A DNA stretch of 33,679 nt from Clostridiaceae bacterium (GCA_012522505.1 JAAYKJ010000239.1:1-33679), one strand, 5' to 3'; positions 1 to 8,670 are shown, counted from the stretch's first letter. Made by a program: numbers and translations. Notes: a model not told the origin generated them from the sequence alone.

Positions 1-35
1 AAAGGAGCCTTTTTATCCATTCGCCTGCAATGGAA

Positions 36-1115
36 TCAATTTTTTTGGATTCGTACATTACCAGAGGAGGTTTGTATATCTATCTTGCTGTCACCATCCC
101 CCGTTATGGCTTTCAGATTATTCTTCTTTGTTGAAATAACCCTCATGTCAAAATCACCACATTTGACGTCACCGGAGATGGTTTTTACCTCCAGCTCAAA
201 TTCACTGTATTCAGGTATATCAAGGTTAACAGAGCCGGATATACTCTTTGCACTGAAATCATTAAATCCCTCTTCAAATCTCACCTGGATATTCCCAGAA
301 GAGGATGCCATCTCTGCACTTCCATCTTTTAAATTGATCTCTACACTTCCCGATATACTACTGGAAGTAACCTTTTCACAAATTGCATTTTGAATACTGG
401 TGGAGCCTGATGTTACCTCCAGTTTAATGTCTTCGGCTTCAACCTTGTTAATACTACTGGTTCCGGATATGGTGCTTTGTTTGAAAGTATCACGGGCAAT
501 CAGTTCCCCCAGTTTAAAGTCTCCGGAGGTTGTCACCAGACGAATATTTTTACCGGTAATGTTGTCTATTTGAATACTCCCAGAGGTAGAATTAATCCGG
601 ATATCTTTTCCTGTTAGCTCAGGCGCACTGATTTTACCCGATACGCTGGTCACTTCAAGGTCTTCTGCCCACCTCTTCGGAATTTTAACATCAAGACAGG
701 TTCGCTCGGAGGTGAATGAACTCATGGTCTTTGGATATTTGATTGCTACAGCAATCGTGTCTCCTTTTTTAGTGGCCTCGAGAAAAGGCCGTGCGTCCGG
801 GTCAAGAGTGGATACATCACCATAAAAATGAGCTTCCACCTTTTCGGAATCATGTGTCTGGATATTGATTTCTGAGCTGACAGCATTAATGGTTATTCTG
901 TCAGTTCCTTTTGTTGATATCTCGCTGGTTTCGTCAATGTCATAGTTTCCAAATAGGTTTTTCTTCAGCAAACCTTTATCTTTATTGTTTTTCTCGATGG
1001 TTTTCACATCACTGTTTCCGTTGAAGGTATTTGCCATGGCGAATCCCCCAAAAATGACGGCAACAATGAGAATAAATCCAATCATCGGTAATATGTTTTT
1101 TCCTCTTTCTCTCAT
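36..1115 (-). CDS. DUF4097-family membrane-anchored beta-repeat protein
   Basis: The protein has 359 residues. One N-terminal hydrophobic segment (about residues 10-28) is followed by a long stretch rich in alternating Ser/Thr/Gly/Ile strands of the type 'ISGSVEI', 'TSGSTSI' and 'SSGNIQV'. This repeating pattern is the hallmark of DUF4097 (adhesin-like right-handed beta-helix) proteins, which usually sit outside the membrane; their function is not established. I start it at 1115, where GGAGAGGA lies just upstream of the ATG; an in-frame start at 1160 has no ribosome binding site. It lies downstream of the ABC exporter genes on the same strand, but about 200 bases separate them and two copies of a palindromic TTGTWTCACAA motif lie in that gap, so it may have its own regulated promoter. 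Family call is confident, role unknown. Confidence 0.82.
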   Translation of the reverse strand: MRERGKNILPMIGFILIVAVIFGGFAMANTFNGNSDVKTIEKNNKDKGLLKKNLFGNYDIDETSEISTKGTDRITINAVSSEINIQTHDSEKVEAHFYGDVSTLDPDARPFLEATKKGDTIAVAIKYPKTMSSFTSERTCLDVKIPKRWAEDLEVTSVSGKISAPELTGKDIRINSTSGSIQIDNITGKNIRLVTTSGDFKLGELIARDTFKQSTISGTSSINKVEAEDIKLEVTSGSTSIQNAICEKVTSSSISGSVEINLKDGSAEMASSSGNIQVRFEEGFNDFSAKSISGSVNLDIPEYSEFELEVKTISGDVKCGDFDMRVISTKKNNLKAITGDGDSKIDIQTSSGNVRIQKN

Positions 1116-1189
1116 ATGAATTCCTCTCCATTCACTTTTGTAGGAGATGTCAACTGGCATATATCCGTACCCAATCGATCACTCCATAC

Positions 1190-1221
1190 CTTTTGTATCA
1201 CAAAAGAGGTTTGTTTCACAA
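1190..1221 (-). promoter_or_regulatory. Two copies of a TTGTWTCACAA palindromic motif (candidate operator)
   Basis: TTGTATCACAA lies at 1193-1203, inside a perfect 17-bp palindrome CTTTTGT-ATC-ACAAAAG (1190-1206). A second copy, TTGTTTCACAA, lies at 1211-1221, 18 bp away. The pair is 75-105 bases upstream of the DUF4097 start. Paired palindromes of this size usually mark a dimeric repressor site (for example GntR- or TetR-type); no such regulator is encoded in the window. The assignment is inference. Confidence 0.4.
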
Positions 1222-1261
1222 GTCACTTAATCAAACTCTAATACAACTCTAATCATGATCA

Positions 1262-1285
1262 AATAGAGCGGATGTTCGCTCTATT
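1262..1285. repeat. Inverted repeat between ABC permease and DUF4097 gene
   Basis: AATAGAGCG and CGCTCTATT form a perfect 9-bp stem with a 6-base loop, 33 bases downstream of the permease stop. No T-run follows on the minus strand, so it is a weak terminator at best or a transcript-stabilising hairpin. Confidence 0.4.
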
Positions 1286-1318
1286 CCATCATTAAACGGC
1301 AAGCAGCACGATACTTCA

Positions 1319-2902
1319 TCACGCTACTTCTATATTGTTGAAAATGCCTTTGGATGCAAAGAATAGACCCAGTGCCACCAGGAAATTCCATAATGCGATG
1401 ATCATTAATGAAACAATTTCATTTCTCAAAACAGCCCAGACGATTCCCATAATAATTATTCCAGGCAAGACGACAAAACCAGAAATGAATAGCTTGATAA
1501 AAACCTTCATGACCTTGCTGTGCACACCTCCAAACAACCGTCGGGAAACAAGGTCTCCATAGATGTAGACTGCACCATACAAGGTGTAGCAGACAGCACA
1601 TATAATAATCAAGGGCAGACTGATCTGATAACCTGCGCTGTTCTGAACTTTAAACATGAATGAATAGGCTGAAAATAGCAAAACCCCATCACACATGTTC
1701 TTAATATTCTCTGGCAGTGTTGTATACAAAAGCTTTTTTCCATTTCCCTCGGGTATCAGGAAAACATACGGTTTATCCAGTTCTGTAGGCCATTTCCCCT
1801 GGACAATAAGGAAGAACAACATGTACGCACTGAAAAACAAGCAAAAAAATATCGATGTTTGACCTTCAGGCATAACAAAATAAATTCCTATCCCTGCAAG
1901 AGCAATGATCAGGCTGTTCCTGTCAAAAAACAGAAAATAGCTTACCTTGCGGTATTCCAAGAGACTCTTTTCAAAGATCGACCTAGCCCCGACAGATGAA
2001 AACCCGCCTTTGATCTTGCGCACTTTCATTTGCGCTGCAGCGGAATCCCGTCCCTGTCTTTTTGCTTTGATGCGCTTTTCAGTCTGTTCTGTGGCTGCGA
2101 GTACATCTTCATAGTAATCCAGATCTGTTTTATACAATACAACGATGAAGGTTATGATAAATGCTGTTAGAATGAACACGCTTATCCAGAAAGCGCTGTC
2201 AATACCAAACACTGCTGCAGAAGCTATGGTTTTAATCTGTCCCACCAAAGGTATCCATGTAAAAATATATCCGTTCATGTAGGTTGTGAGTGTGTCTGTG
2301 AATGACTTTTTCTCCAGCAGCATGAAGAAAAATCCCACGATGAACAGCATGATCAGAAGGTTCAGTATATTTTTAACCATGGCCCTTCGTTTGCTGCTGA
2401 CCGAAGAAATGGTATACAGAACCATTCCTACAATGGGATATAGTAACGAATAAAACAAAACAGCCAGAAGGATCATCCAGACCCCATAGCTTTGCAACAT
2501 GAAATTATTTTTTACATTAGGAATTTGAAATATCGTAAACAGAACAAATAACAGGGATGTACCCATATGCTTGATAAACCCGTATAAAAGCACCTTGCTG
2601 GGTTTCAATGGCGCGGTAAAAACCAGATTTACATCTGAGAAGCGGAAATAGGAACTTCCTCTTTCAATGCCTTGTTTCAGACTAAAGTAAAGAGCAATTA
2701 CCACAAGGCAGGTAAATATGGCACTGAACATCTCATTTGAACCATGACGGACAGTTCCGGAAGGCATTATCAGCACGGTAACAAGAGAACCCGCCAGCAA
2801 GAGCCCTATCAGGCAATATCCTATAAGTGCAAGTGGTTTTTGGGCCAACCCGCGGATGATATTCTTCAATTGTTTGCGCATGATGTACAACAGTGAGCTC
2901 AT
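1319..2902 (-). CDS. Putative ABC exporter permease (ABC_export-like, 527 aa)
   Basis: This is a polytopic membrane protein with about ten hydrophobic segments in two blocks, roughly residues 20-260 and 320-525, separated by a basic cytoplasmic stretch (about 265-310). The segment 'FRFSDVNLVFTAPLKPSKVLLYG' near residue 90, cited here only in part, matches the 'DVN-FTAP-P-VL-YG' signature I associate with the clostridial putative ABC exporter family. It would be the membrane half of an ABC exporter whose ATPase is the upstream gene. The two genes overlap by 4 bases (ATGA at 2899-2902), which indicates translational coupling. Substrate unknown. A start eight codons further in ('MRKQLKN') is possible. 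Confidence 0.78.
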   Translation of the reverse strand: MSSLLYIMRKQLKNIIRGLAQKPLALIGYCLIGLLLAGSLVTVLIMPSGTVRHGSNEMFSAIFTCLVVIALYFSLKQGIERGSSYFRFSDVNLVFTAPLKPSKVLLYGFIKHMGTSLLFVLFTIFQIPNVKNNFMLQSYGVWMILLAVLFYSLLYPIVGMVLYTISSVSSKRRAMVKNILNLLIMLFIVGFFFMLLEKKSFTDTLTTYMNGYIFTWIPLVGQIKTIASAAVFGIDSAFWISVFILTAFIITFIVVLYKTDLDYYEDVLAATEQTEKRIKAKRQGRDSAAAQMKVRKIKGGFSSVGARSIFEKSLLEYRKVSYFLFFDRNSLIIALAGIGIYFVMPEGQTSIFFCLFFSAYMLFFLIVQGKWPTELDKPYVFLIPEGNGKKLLYTTLPENIKNMCDGVLLFSAYSFMFKVQNSAGYQISLPLIIICAVCYTLYGAVYIYGDLVSRRLFGGVHSKVMKVFIKLFISGFVVLPGIIIMGIVWAVLRNEIVSLMIIALWNFLVALGLFFASKGIFNNIEVA

Positions 2903-3609
2903 ACACCAGCCACCCCTTCCGTGGTATCAAAGAAGATCTCCTCCAACGTTTCGTTACGGTTTTCAAGCTCACTTCTGGTCCTTGACAAAACCACTTTACC
3001 TTTGTTCATGATCAAAACTCTGTCCCAAACTTCCTCTATACTCTCGATAATATGAGTACTTATCAAAATGGCACAGCCCGCTTTTTTCAATTCCAAAAAA
3101 ATATTTTTCAGCTCTTTTATCGCTTTTGGATCGAGCCCCATCATTGGCTCGTCGAACATGATCATCCTGGGATTGATTAAAAGAGCACAGCATATACTGA
3201 TCTTCTGCTGCATCCCTTTAGACAATTCCTTACCCAATTTGTCCTTTTTATCAGCAAGCTCGAACCGAGCCAACAATCGTTCGGCAAGACTGTGCCAGTC
3301 GCCATCCAGCCTATAGGCGCGGGCTATAAACTCCATATGCTCCCATACGGTTAAATACTCATATACAGCCGCTGTTTCGGGCACATACCCAAAAACTTTT
3401 TTTGCTTGTATACTCTTATTGGAACTTCCGTTGATCAGAATTTCTCCATTAAAACGCAACAGACCAGCGATTGACTTGATCGTTGTGCTCTTCCCGGCGC
3501 CATTAGGGCCAAGCAGCACTCCAATCTCTCCCTCATTAATTGCAAAGCTGATATTATCTACTGCCAATACATTCTCATACCGCTTTGTCAAATTTCTTAC
3601 CTGAAGCAT
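2899..3609 (-). CDS. ABC transporter ATP-binding protein
   Basis: This is a 236-residue nucleotide-binding subunit that powers the adjacent permease. In this numbering it has Walker A GPNGAGKST (34-42), an LSKGM signature (129-133) in place of LSGGQ, Walker B 'MIMFDEP' (about 150-156) and the H-loop 'STHII' (His186). These features fit the drug/antibiotic-type exporter ATPases paired with ABC-2-like permeases. The longer open frame begins at 3648, but that ATG overlaps the -10 element of a strong promoter (3647-3652), so it cannot be translated from that transcript; the ATG at 3609 begins 'MLQVRNLTKRY', the normal family N terminus. The 13 skipped codons look like an imperfect duplicate of the start region. 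Overlaps the permease by 4 bases. Confidence 0.88.
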   Translation of the reverse strand: MLQVRNLTKRYENVLAVDNISFAINEGEIGVLLGPNGAGKSTTIKSIAGLLRFNGEILINGSSNKSIQAKKVFGYVPETAAVYEYLTVWEHMEFIARAYRLDGDWHSLAERLLARFELADKKDKLGKELSKGMQQKISICCALLINPRMIMFDEPMMGLDPKAIKELKNIFLELKKAGCAILISTHIIESIEEVWDRVLIMNKGKVVLSRTRSELENRNETLEEIFFDTTEGVAGV

Positions 3610-3646
3610 ACCCTTTCCGCATCCTTTCAAATTCAATACCTGTAAC

Positions 3647-3675
3647 ATTATACATCACAGTAAGCCCTTGTTCAA
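3647..3675 (-). promoter_or_regulatory. Sigma-A promoter of the ABC exporter operon
   Basis: TTGAAC (3670-3675), a 17-base spacer and a perfect TATAAT (3647-3652) read on the minus strand. The predicted transcription start near 3640 leaves a leader of about 30 bases before the ATG at 3609. The -10 overlaps the upstream in-frame ATG, which decides the start codon of the ATPase gene. Confidence 0.65.
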
Positions 3676-3725
3676 GAAATTAATGGAAGTTTGGGCATTG
3701 CTTACAGACATAGAGTTAAAAACGG

Positions 3726-4220
3726 TTATCTGCCGCAACACTTTTTGTATTTTTTCCCACTACCGCATGGGCATGGATCATTCCTGCCTATTTTTTCTAC
3801 GGTTACATGGCTGTCTTCATGCAATTTCATTCGTATCTTCTTTTTCTCTTCATCACTAAGAAGGGTATCCCACTGTGGCAATGTGTAAAGCCAATCAGCT
3901 TTTGCCTTCAGCATATTGTAGTATAGTTTTCCATAATCAATGGCAATATCAATGGAGCTATCTTCATTCAAATCCTCAAGCTGCAGTTCCTGCGACAGGC
4001 TGGTATTGATTCCATCCAGAAAACCGATAAAGGTTACCGGATCCATTCCATAGTGTTCGGCAAGCTCCTTGACAACACCTACTATCTGCTTTTGCTCACT
4101 GCCAAGTATCTCTTCGTAGGCTTCTGCTTCCTTAGCAAGATACCTTTGAAAGAACTCTCGGTTAGCACCGGATTGTTGATTATCTTCCATCTTATTCTGC
4201 CATTCCTGATATAATTGCAT
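3726..4220 (-). CDS. SEC-C motif protein
   Basis: The protein has 164 residues. Its C terminus is a textbook SEC-C zinc-binding motif, [13 protein letters not shown] (Cys150, Cys152, Cys161, Cys162), as found at the end of SecA and in many small stand-alone proteins. The preceding 140 residues are charged and helical with no recognisable catalytic motif. AAAGGAGAAAACA precedes the ATG, a strong ribosome binding site. It lies 70 bases downstream of argS on the same strand and may be co-transcribed; an AT-rich TATAAT in that gap lacks a good -35. Function is unknown: SEC-C domains bind zinc and can contact proteins or ribosomes, but nothing here says which. Confidence 0.8.
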   Translation of the reverse strand: MQLYQEWQNKMEDNQQSGANREFFQRYLAKEAEAYEEILGSEQKQIVGVVKELAEHYGMDPVTFIGFLDGINTSLSQELQLEDLNEDSSIDIAIDYGKLYYNMLKAKADWLYTLPQWDTLLSDEEKKKIRMKLHEDSHVTVEKIGRNDPCPCGSGKKYKKCCGR

Positions 4221-4290
4221 TGTTTTCTCCTTTCAGTAAACTTCTGAAGATCTGGTCTGTTAGATGATCTTGATTATATTTCTAAACCTG

Positions 4291-5982
4291 TTACATTTTA
4301 TCTGGTGCCTGTATTCGAATCAAATTAAGAACATTCCTGATGACCGTTAAGGTACAGTTAACCAGCAGCAACCTGGCCTGTAACAGATTCTCCTCTTCTC
4401 CCTTTACCCGACAGGCATTGTAAAAACTGTGGAACCCGGAGGCCACGTCCATGACATAACGGGTTAACCTGCTAGGCTCCAGCGTTTGCGCCGACAGCGC
4501 TACCTCCTCGGGATATTGTGCCAGCTTTTTCATCAATGCCAGTTCCTCAGGTTGAACCAACAGAGTCATATCCACCTTTTCAATGGGTTTTTGCGTGATA
4601 TTCTCTTCGGCTAGTTTTTTAAGAATATTGCAGATCCTGGCATGGGCTTATTGGACATAAAAAACTGGGTTGTTTTTGGATTGTTCTACCGCCAGGTCCA
4701 TGTCAAAATCAAGATGACTGCCCGAAGTTTTGAGGTTGAAAAAAAACCTTGCCGCATCAACGCCAACCTCATCCAATAGGTCATCAAGAGTGATGGCTCG
4801 TCCGGTTCTTTTTGACATTCGTGCAATTTCACCGTTTTTATACAGGCGAACCAGTTGGAACAGCACTATCTGTAATCTGTCTTTTTGAACACCGCAGGCT
4901 TCCATCGCTGCTTTCATCCTGGCTACATGCCCATGGTGGTCCGCACCCCAGAGATTGATCACCTGATCAAAGCCTCTTTTAATAAATTTATTGCAATGGT
5001 AGGCAATATCGGCTGCCATATAGGTAGGGAACCCATTCCGCCGGATAAGCACCTCATCCTTTTCCAGGCCTGCTTTTTCACCATCAAGCCATAAAGCTCC
5101 GTCCTTTTCAAGAATAAAGCCTTTCTTCCTCAAAAGGTTCAGTGTTTCTTCCACGTCACCATCGTAAAGAGAGCTCTCTCTAAACCAGACATCGTAGTGA
5201 ATGCCATACCTGGCCAGCCCATCCTCAATTCGTTTTAAATTCTTCGGAAGAGCGTATTCAACCAATACCCTCCTTCTTTCCTCAGCGGGTTTTTCGGCAA
5301 GGCCTGCGCCAAACTCCTCCAGGTAAGCCTTGGCGTGATCGGTTATATCTTCTCCCATATATCCGTCCTGCGGGAACGGTATTCTTTCTTCACCAAAAAT
5401 CTGTTGCAGATATCGTGCTTCCAGCGAAGCACCAAACTTTTCTATTTGGTTGCCCGCATCATTGACATAGAATTCCCGTGTAACGTCATATCCGCATTTT
5501 TCCAATACACTGGCTATGCAGTCGCCCAGAGCGCCTCCTCTGGCATTTCCCATATGCAGCGGACCTGTAGGGTTTGCACTAACAAACTCAACCATCACCT
5601 TCTTGCCTTCGCCGATATTTACTTCTCCATAACCGTCTTTTCTTTCATCGATCAATGCAAGTGTTTCATACAACCATTGGTGGTTTAAATAAAAGTTTAT
5701 AAAGCCCGGGCCTGCAACCTTGGTTTCGGTGATGAACGTTCCTTCTGTCTGGATATATCCCAGAAGAACTTTAGCGATCTGTACGGGTGCCATTTTCGCC
5801 TGTTTTGCAATCTGCATTGCAATATTGGTTGAAAAATCTCCAAAGGATTCCTCTCTGGGATTCTCCAGATAAATTCGAGGCACTTCAACATTGGGAAGCT
5901 TCCCATCGGTTACCGCGCCGCTGATCGCCTTATTGAGCACTGTCTCAATTTGATTGCGGATTTTTTCATAAATACTGTACAT
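4291..5982 (-). pseudogene. argS: Arginyl-tRNA synthetase, interrupted by one in-frame TAA
   Basis: Class I arginyl-tRNA synthetase charges tRNA-Arg. The N-terminal additional domain (about residues 1-115), the HIGH-type motif HMGN (143-146) and the KMSKS-type motif MSKRTG (389-394) are all present. Codon 445 is TAA (4648-4650), after 'NNPVFYVQ'. The same frame then continues without interruption as 'AHARICNILKK' to a natural TAA at 4291, giving 563 codon positions, the normal family length. In ArgS proteins the motif reads VQYAHARI, so the stop replaces a tyrosine and one base change (TAT or TAC to TAA) explains it. The lost part is the anticodon-binding helical domain, so the 444-residue product should be inactive. 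It is last in the ddl-murI-ywiB run. Sequencing error, a second gene copy or readthrough are all possible. Confidence 0.9.
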
Positions 5983-6043
5983 TATCCAACCATCCTTTGC
6001 TTCTTACCAGCCACAATAGCCTTAATGCTGGCCTAAGGTTCTG

Positions 6044-6460
6044 TTATTGCACCTTGACACTTAATGTCGTAAGGCTGGTTACATGATTATTCACTTCTAT
6101 GATATACTCCAGATTGAATTTTCCGCCGTTATCGTTCATCTCCACATTTAGTTTGCGGGCGATCACGCCAACCTCGATCATCCCGAATTCAGTATTGTAA
6201 CCGGAGGTATGCTTCCTACCCTTTTCAAAAACCATGAGACTGGAAACATTGCCATGGCGGATCAGAGTAATTGAGTCCGGAGAAACTTTCAGTGTGGTGG
6301 TTGTCCCATCCAAGCCTGTAACTGCGCTCTCGGCATAGGTAATATAGTAGGCATTTTCTTTTTTATAATACGTCCCCTCGGTGATAAAATTCACTACTTC
6401 AGCATCCTCATTCAGGTGCTCTTGTTTGCTGTCTACCGTTATCATTACGTCCCTTTTCAA
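6044..6460 (-). CDS. ywiB: DUF1934 (YwiB-like) calycin-type protein
   Basis: The 138-residue beta-rich protein has the DUF1934 pattern: an N-terminal strand 'VMITVDSKQ', a central 'YYITYAES' and a 'GVIARKLNVEMND' region followed by 'YIIEVNN'. Homologues such as YwiB lie next to argS in many Bacillota; they have a calycin-like barrel and no proven function. I choose the TTG start at 6460 because AGAGGG sits seven bases upstream. The frame is open to another TTG at 6493, which has no ribosome binding site. It lies 40 bases downstream of murI and 61 bases upstream of argS, so it is almost certainly co-transcribed with both. Confidence 0.83.
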   Translation of the reverse strand: MKRDVMITVDSKQEHLNEDAEVVNFITEGTYYKKENAYYITYAESAVTGLDGTTTTLKVSPDSITLIRHGNVSSLMVFEKGRKHTSGYNTEFGMIEVGVIARKLNVEMNDNGGKFNLEYIIEVNNHVTSLTTLSVKVQ

Positions 6461-6500
6461 GATATTTCCCTCTTTCGTCAATAGAAAGCACAATTATGCT

Positions 6501-7310
6501 TTACAGATTACCGTCCAAATCCACTCGTTCAACATTTAGGATTTCTTCTCCTAATATCAGTTTACCCAATTCTTTAAACTTCTCCACACTGTCACTGGTA
6601 TAATACTGATAATGTGCTTCACCTTGTCCGGTGAGCAGGTCATGTTCATTCAAAAGCTCTTTCAGCGCAATAGACAGCTCTTCAGCTGAACTGACCTGAA
6701 CAACATCATCACCCAGCACCTTACGGATTGTATCTGTTAGCAGAGGATAATGGGTACAACCCAGAACAAGGGTATCTATGTTTTCTTTTTTTAGCTCCTT
6801 AAGATATTCAACGGCTACCATTTCCGTAATTTCGTTGTTCCACCAGCCCTCTTCAACGAGATTGACAAACAACGGGCAGGCTTTCGTATATATTTTCACA
6901 TCCGGGGCCATGCTCCGGATAGCTTTACTGTAGACTCCACTGGAAATCGTTCCAGAAGTTGCAATGATGCCGATTCTGCCACTTTTGGTCTTCTTTAATG
7001 CGGCTCTGGAGCCTGGTTCAATCACTTCCAGCACAGGTACATGGATGGATGATCTAAGTTCAGGCAGGGCCAACGCACTCATCGTATTGCAGGCAACCAC
7101 TAAAAGCTTTACGTTTTTCGATAGTAAAAACGACACATCCTGATGGGTATATTTTAAAACGGTTTCCTTGGATTTTGTGCCATAGGGTGTTCTACCGTTA
7201 TCTCCAAAATAGATCAGACTTTCCCGTGGTAACAATTTTTTAATTTCTTTCAGGACGGTTAGCCCACCAAGACCCGAATCAAATACACCGATTGGCCTGT
7301 TATCCATCAT
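6501..7310 (-). CDS. murI: Glutamate racemase
   Basis: Glutamate racemase interconverts L- and D-glutamate in the cytosol and supplies D-Glu for the peptidoglycan stem peptide. The 269-residue protein opens with 'IGVFDSGLGGLTV' (Asp11, Ser12), and both catalytic cysteines are present: Cys74 in 'VVACNTMSAL' and Cys185 in 'LGCTHYPLL'. Length is normal for the family. Its ATG overlaps the TGA of ddl by 4 bases (ATGA), so the two peptidoglycan-precursor enzymes are translationally coupled; DUF1934 and argS follow. Two consecutive ATG codons open the gene and either could be used. Confidence 0.95.
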   Translation of the reverse strand: MMDNRPIGVFDSGLGGLTVLKEIKKLLPRESLIYFGDNGRTPYGTKSKETVLKYTHQDVSFLLSKNVKLLVVACNTMSALALPELRSSIHVPVLEVIEPGSRAALKKTKSGRIGIIATSGTISSGVYSKAIRSMAPDVKIYTKACPLFVNLVEEGWWNNEITEMVAVEYLKELKKENIDTLVLGCTHYPLLTDTIRKVLGDDVVQVSSAEELSIALKELLNEHDLLTGQGEAHYQYYTSDSVEKFKELGKLILGEEILNVERVDLDGNL

Positions 7311-8416
7311 AGCACCCTTTCATACGAGCTTCGGTTTTCTTGAAACCGTAGAAAAGCCAGTTCTATCAACCTGTCCAGCAGTTCTCTGAATGGAACCCCG
7401 CTTGCCTCCCACAGTTTTGGGTACATACTGATACTGGTAAACCCTGGCATGGTGTTGATTTCATTAATATACACCCTATTGGTCAAATTTTCAACAAAAA
7501 AATCCACTCTGGCCAGCCCCGAACAATCCAAAGCCCTGAATGCAGTTACCGCGTATTGACGGATCTGTTCAATAATATCAGTTTTTAGTGTGGCTGGTAT
7601 TATGATTTCTGAATCACCGTCAATATATTTGGCCCTGTAATCATAGAATTCATTGCAGGGAATAATCTCACCAACCGTTGATGCGATTGGAGAATCATAG
7701 CCCAAAACAGCGCATTCCACTTCTCTTCCGTCAATGAACTGTTCGATTAATATCTTGCGATCATACTGTGCAGCCATCATCAATGCCTGTCGTAATGAAG
7801 CCGGCTCCTTTACCTTTGAGACTCCAACCGAGGACCCAGCGTTTGCTGGTTTGACAAAGCATGGATACCCCAATTCTTCCTGAACCCTGCCCTCAATTTC
7901 ATGAAATTTATCGGATATTTCAGGGCGCTTCACAACTAAATATTTTCCCTGTGTAATGCCCGCATGTTCAAATAGAACTTTACTGACAGCCTTATCCATA
8001 CTTATGGCAGAGGATAAAACGTTACAACCCACATAAGGAATTTCGGCCATTTCCAACAGCCCCTGTATCGTTCCATCTTCACCATTAATACCATGTAAAA
8101 CAGGAAAAATGACATCTGTTTTCTGAAAACCAGCAAGTTCATTCAATATAGTGGTTAACGTGCCGGCAGAATTGAAACCTTTAACAATCCAAGGTGTTTG
8201 ATTGTTCTGAGAAGCCTCTTCCCATCTCCCTGACCCGATATCCTGATATGCTCCCTTATAGGGAACCCATTTCCCCTGCTTCGTGATACCTATTGCTGAT
8301 ATTTCATATTTTTCGGGATTGAGATTCTCGATAATCGTTTGGGCAGAAACTCTTGAGACTTCATGCTCTGAAGATTGACCTCCAAAAAGAACAGCAACCT
8401 TAATTTTCCCCATCAT
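7307..8416 (-). CDS. ddl: D-alanine--D-alanine ligase
   Basis: This ATP-grasp enzyme makes the D-Ala-D-Ala dipeptide for peptidoglycan. Over its 369 residues it shows 'GGQSSEHEVS' near the N terminus, 'HGINGEDGTIQG', the ATP-grasp segment 'VKPANAGSSVGVSKV', an omega-loop 'FYDYRAKY', 'ARVDFFV' and the metal-binding end 'INEINTMPGFT'. The tyrosine in the omega-loop is typical of true D-Ala-D-Ala ligases rather than the D-Ala-D-Lac VanA/B type, so no glycopeptide resistance is implied. AAGGGAG lies seven bases before the ATG. It is first in the ddl-murI-ywiB-argS run, with a good promoter about 115 bases upstream. Confidence 0.95.
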   Translation of the reverse strand: MMGKIKVAVLFGGQSSEHEVSRVSAQTIIENLNPEKYEISAIGITKQGKWVPYKGAYQDIGSGRWEEASQNNQTPWIVKGFNSAGTLTTILNELAGFQKTDVIFPVLHGINGEDGTIQGLLEMAEIPYVGCNVLSSAISMDKAVSKVLFEHAGITQGKYLVVKRPEISDKFHEIEGRVQEELGYPCFVKPANAGSSVGVSKVKEPASLRQALMMAAQYDRKILIEQFIDGREVECAVLGYDSPIASTVGEIIPCNEFYDYRAKYIDGDSEIIIPATLKTDIIEQIRQYAVTAFRALDCSGLARVDFFVENLTNRVYINEINTMPGFTSISMYPKLWEASGVPFRELLDRLIELAFLRFQENRSSYERVL

Positions 8417-8528
8417 AAATAACTCCCTTAATTTTTAAACCTGCCTTACAGCCTTCTGCCATGCAGGGATAATGCATTTGCACTGCCAATAGCAGCACAT
8501 AATATCATGATTGAACAAGACCAATCTG

Positions 8529-8557
8529 ATTATACATGAAACAACCCGCCTTCACAA
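8529..8557 (-). promoter_or_regulatory. Sigma-A promoter of the ddl-murI-ywiB-argS operon
   Basis: TTGTGA (8552-8557), a 17-base spacer and a perfect TATAAT (8529-8534) read on the minus strand. Transcription would start near 8522, giving a leader of about 105 bases with no recognised riboswitch or T-box. The -35 lies inside the hairpin at 8545-8563. Confidence 0.62.
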
Positions 8558-8563
8558 GACGGG
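8541..8563 (-). terminator. Hairpin with short T-rich tail after the GerMN gene
   Basis: On the minus strand CCCGTCTT and AAGGCGGG pair over 8 positions, including one U-G wobble, with a 3-base loop, followed by TTGTTT. The T-run is short, so termination may be partial. The hairpin overlaps the -35 of the ddl promoter, so terminator and promoter share sequence. Confidence 0.45.
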
Positions 8564-8611
8564 ACTGTTTTTCATAATTTTAACCTTTTCCTTCCACAAA
8601 TGAGCAGAGGG

Positions 8612-8644
8612 AGTGATGGCTTCGGACATCCAAAGCCCATCACT
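8612..8644. repeat. Strong inverted repeat downstream of the GerMN gene
   Basis: AGTGATGG (8612-8619) pairs with CCATCACT (8637-8644), and the inner bases extend the stem to about 14 bp with one bulge and a 4-base loop. It lies 27 bases after the stop codon. No T-run follows on either strand, so it is more likely a 3'-end stabilising hairpin than an intrinsic terminator on its own. Confidence 0.45.
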
Positions 8645-8670
8645 TGAATTCTCCTGATTTAGTGAACTTA

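Noticed and set aside
85-393. 102-codon plus-strand frame opposite the DUF4097 gene
   Set aside because: It mirrors the repetitive DUF4097 coding sequence, has no ribosome binding site and no recognisable motif.
5335-5688. 117-codon plus-strand frame opposite argS
   Set aside because: It lies entirely inside the conserved argS catalytic region; low-complexity, cysteine/serine-rich translation typical of antisense frames.
8417-8522. Possible T-box or riboswitch in the ddl leader or before argS
   Set aside because: No T-box specifier or conserved TGGNACCGCG core and no familiar riboswitch motif on the minus strand; the leader is only about 105 bases.
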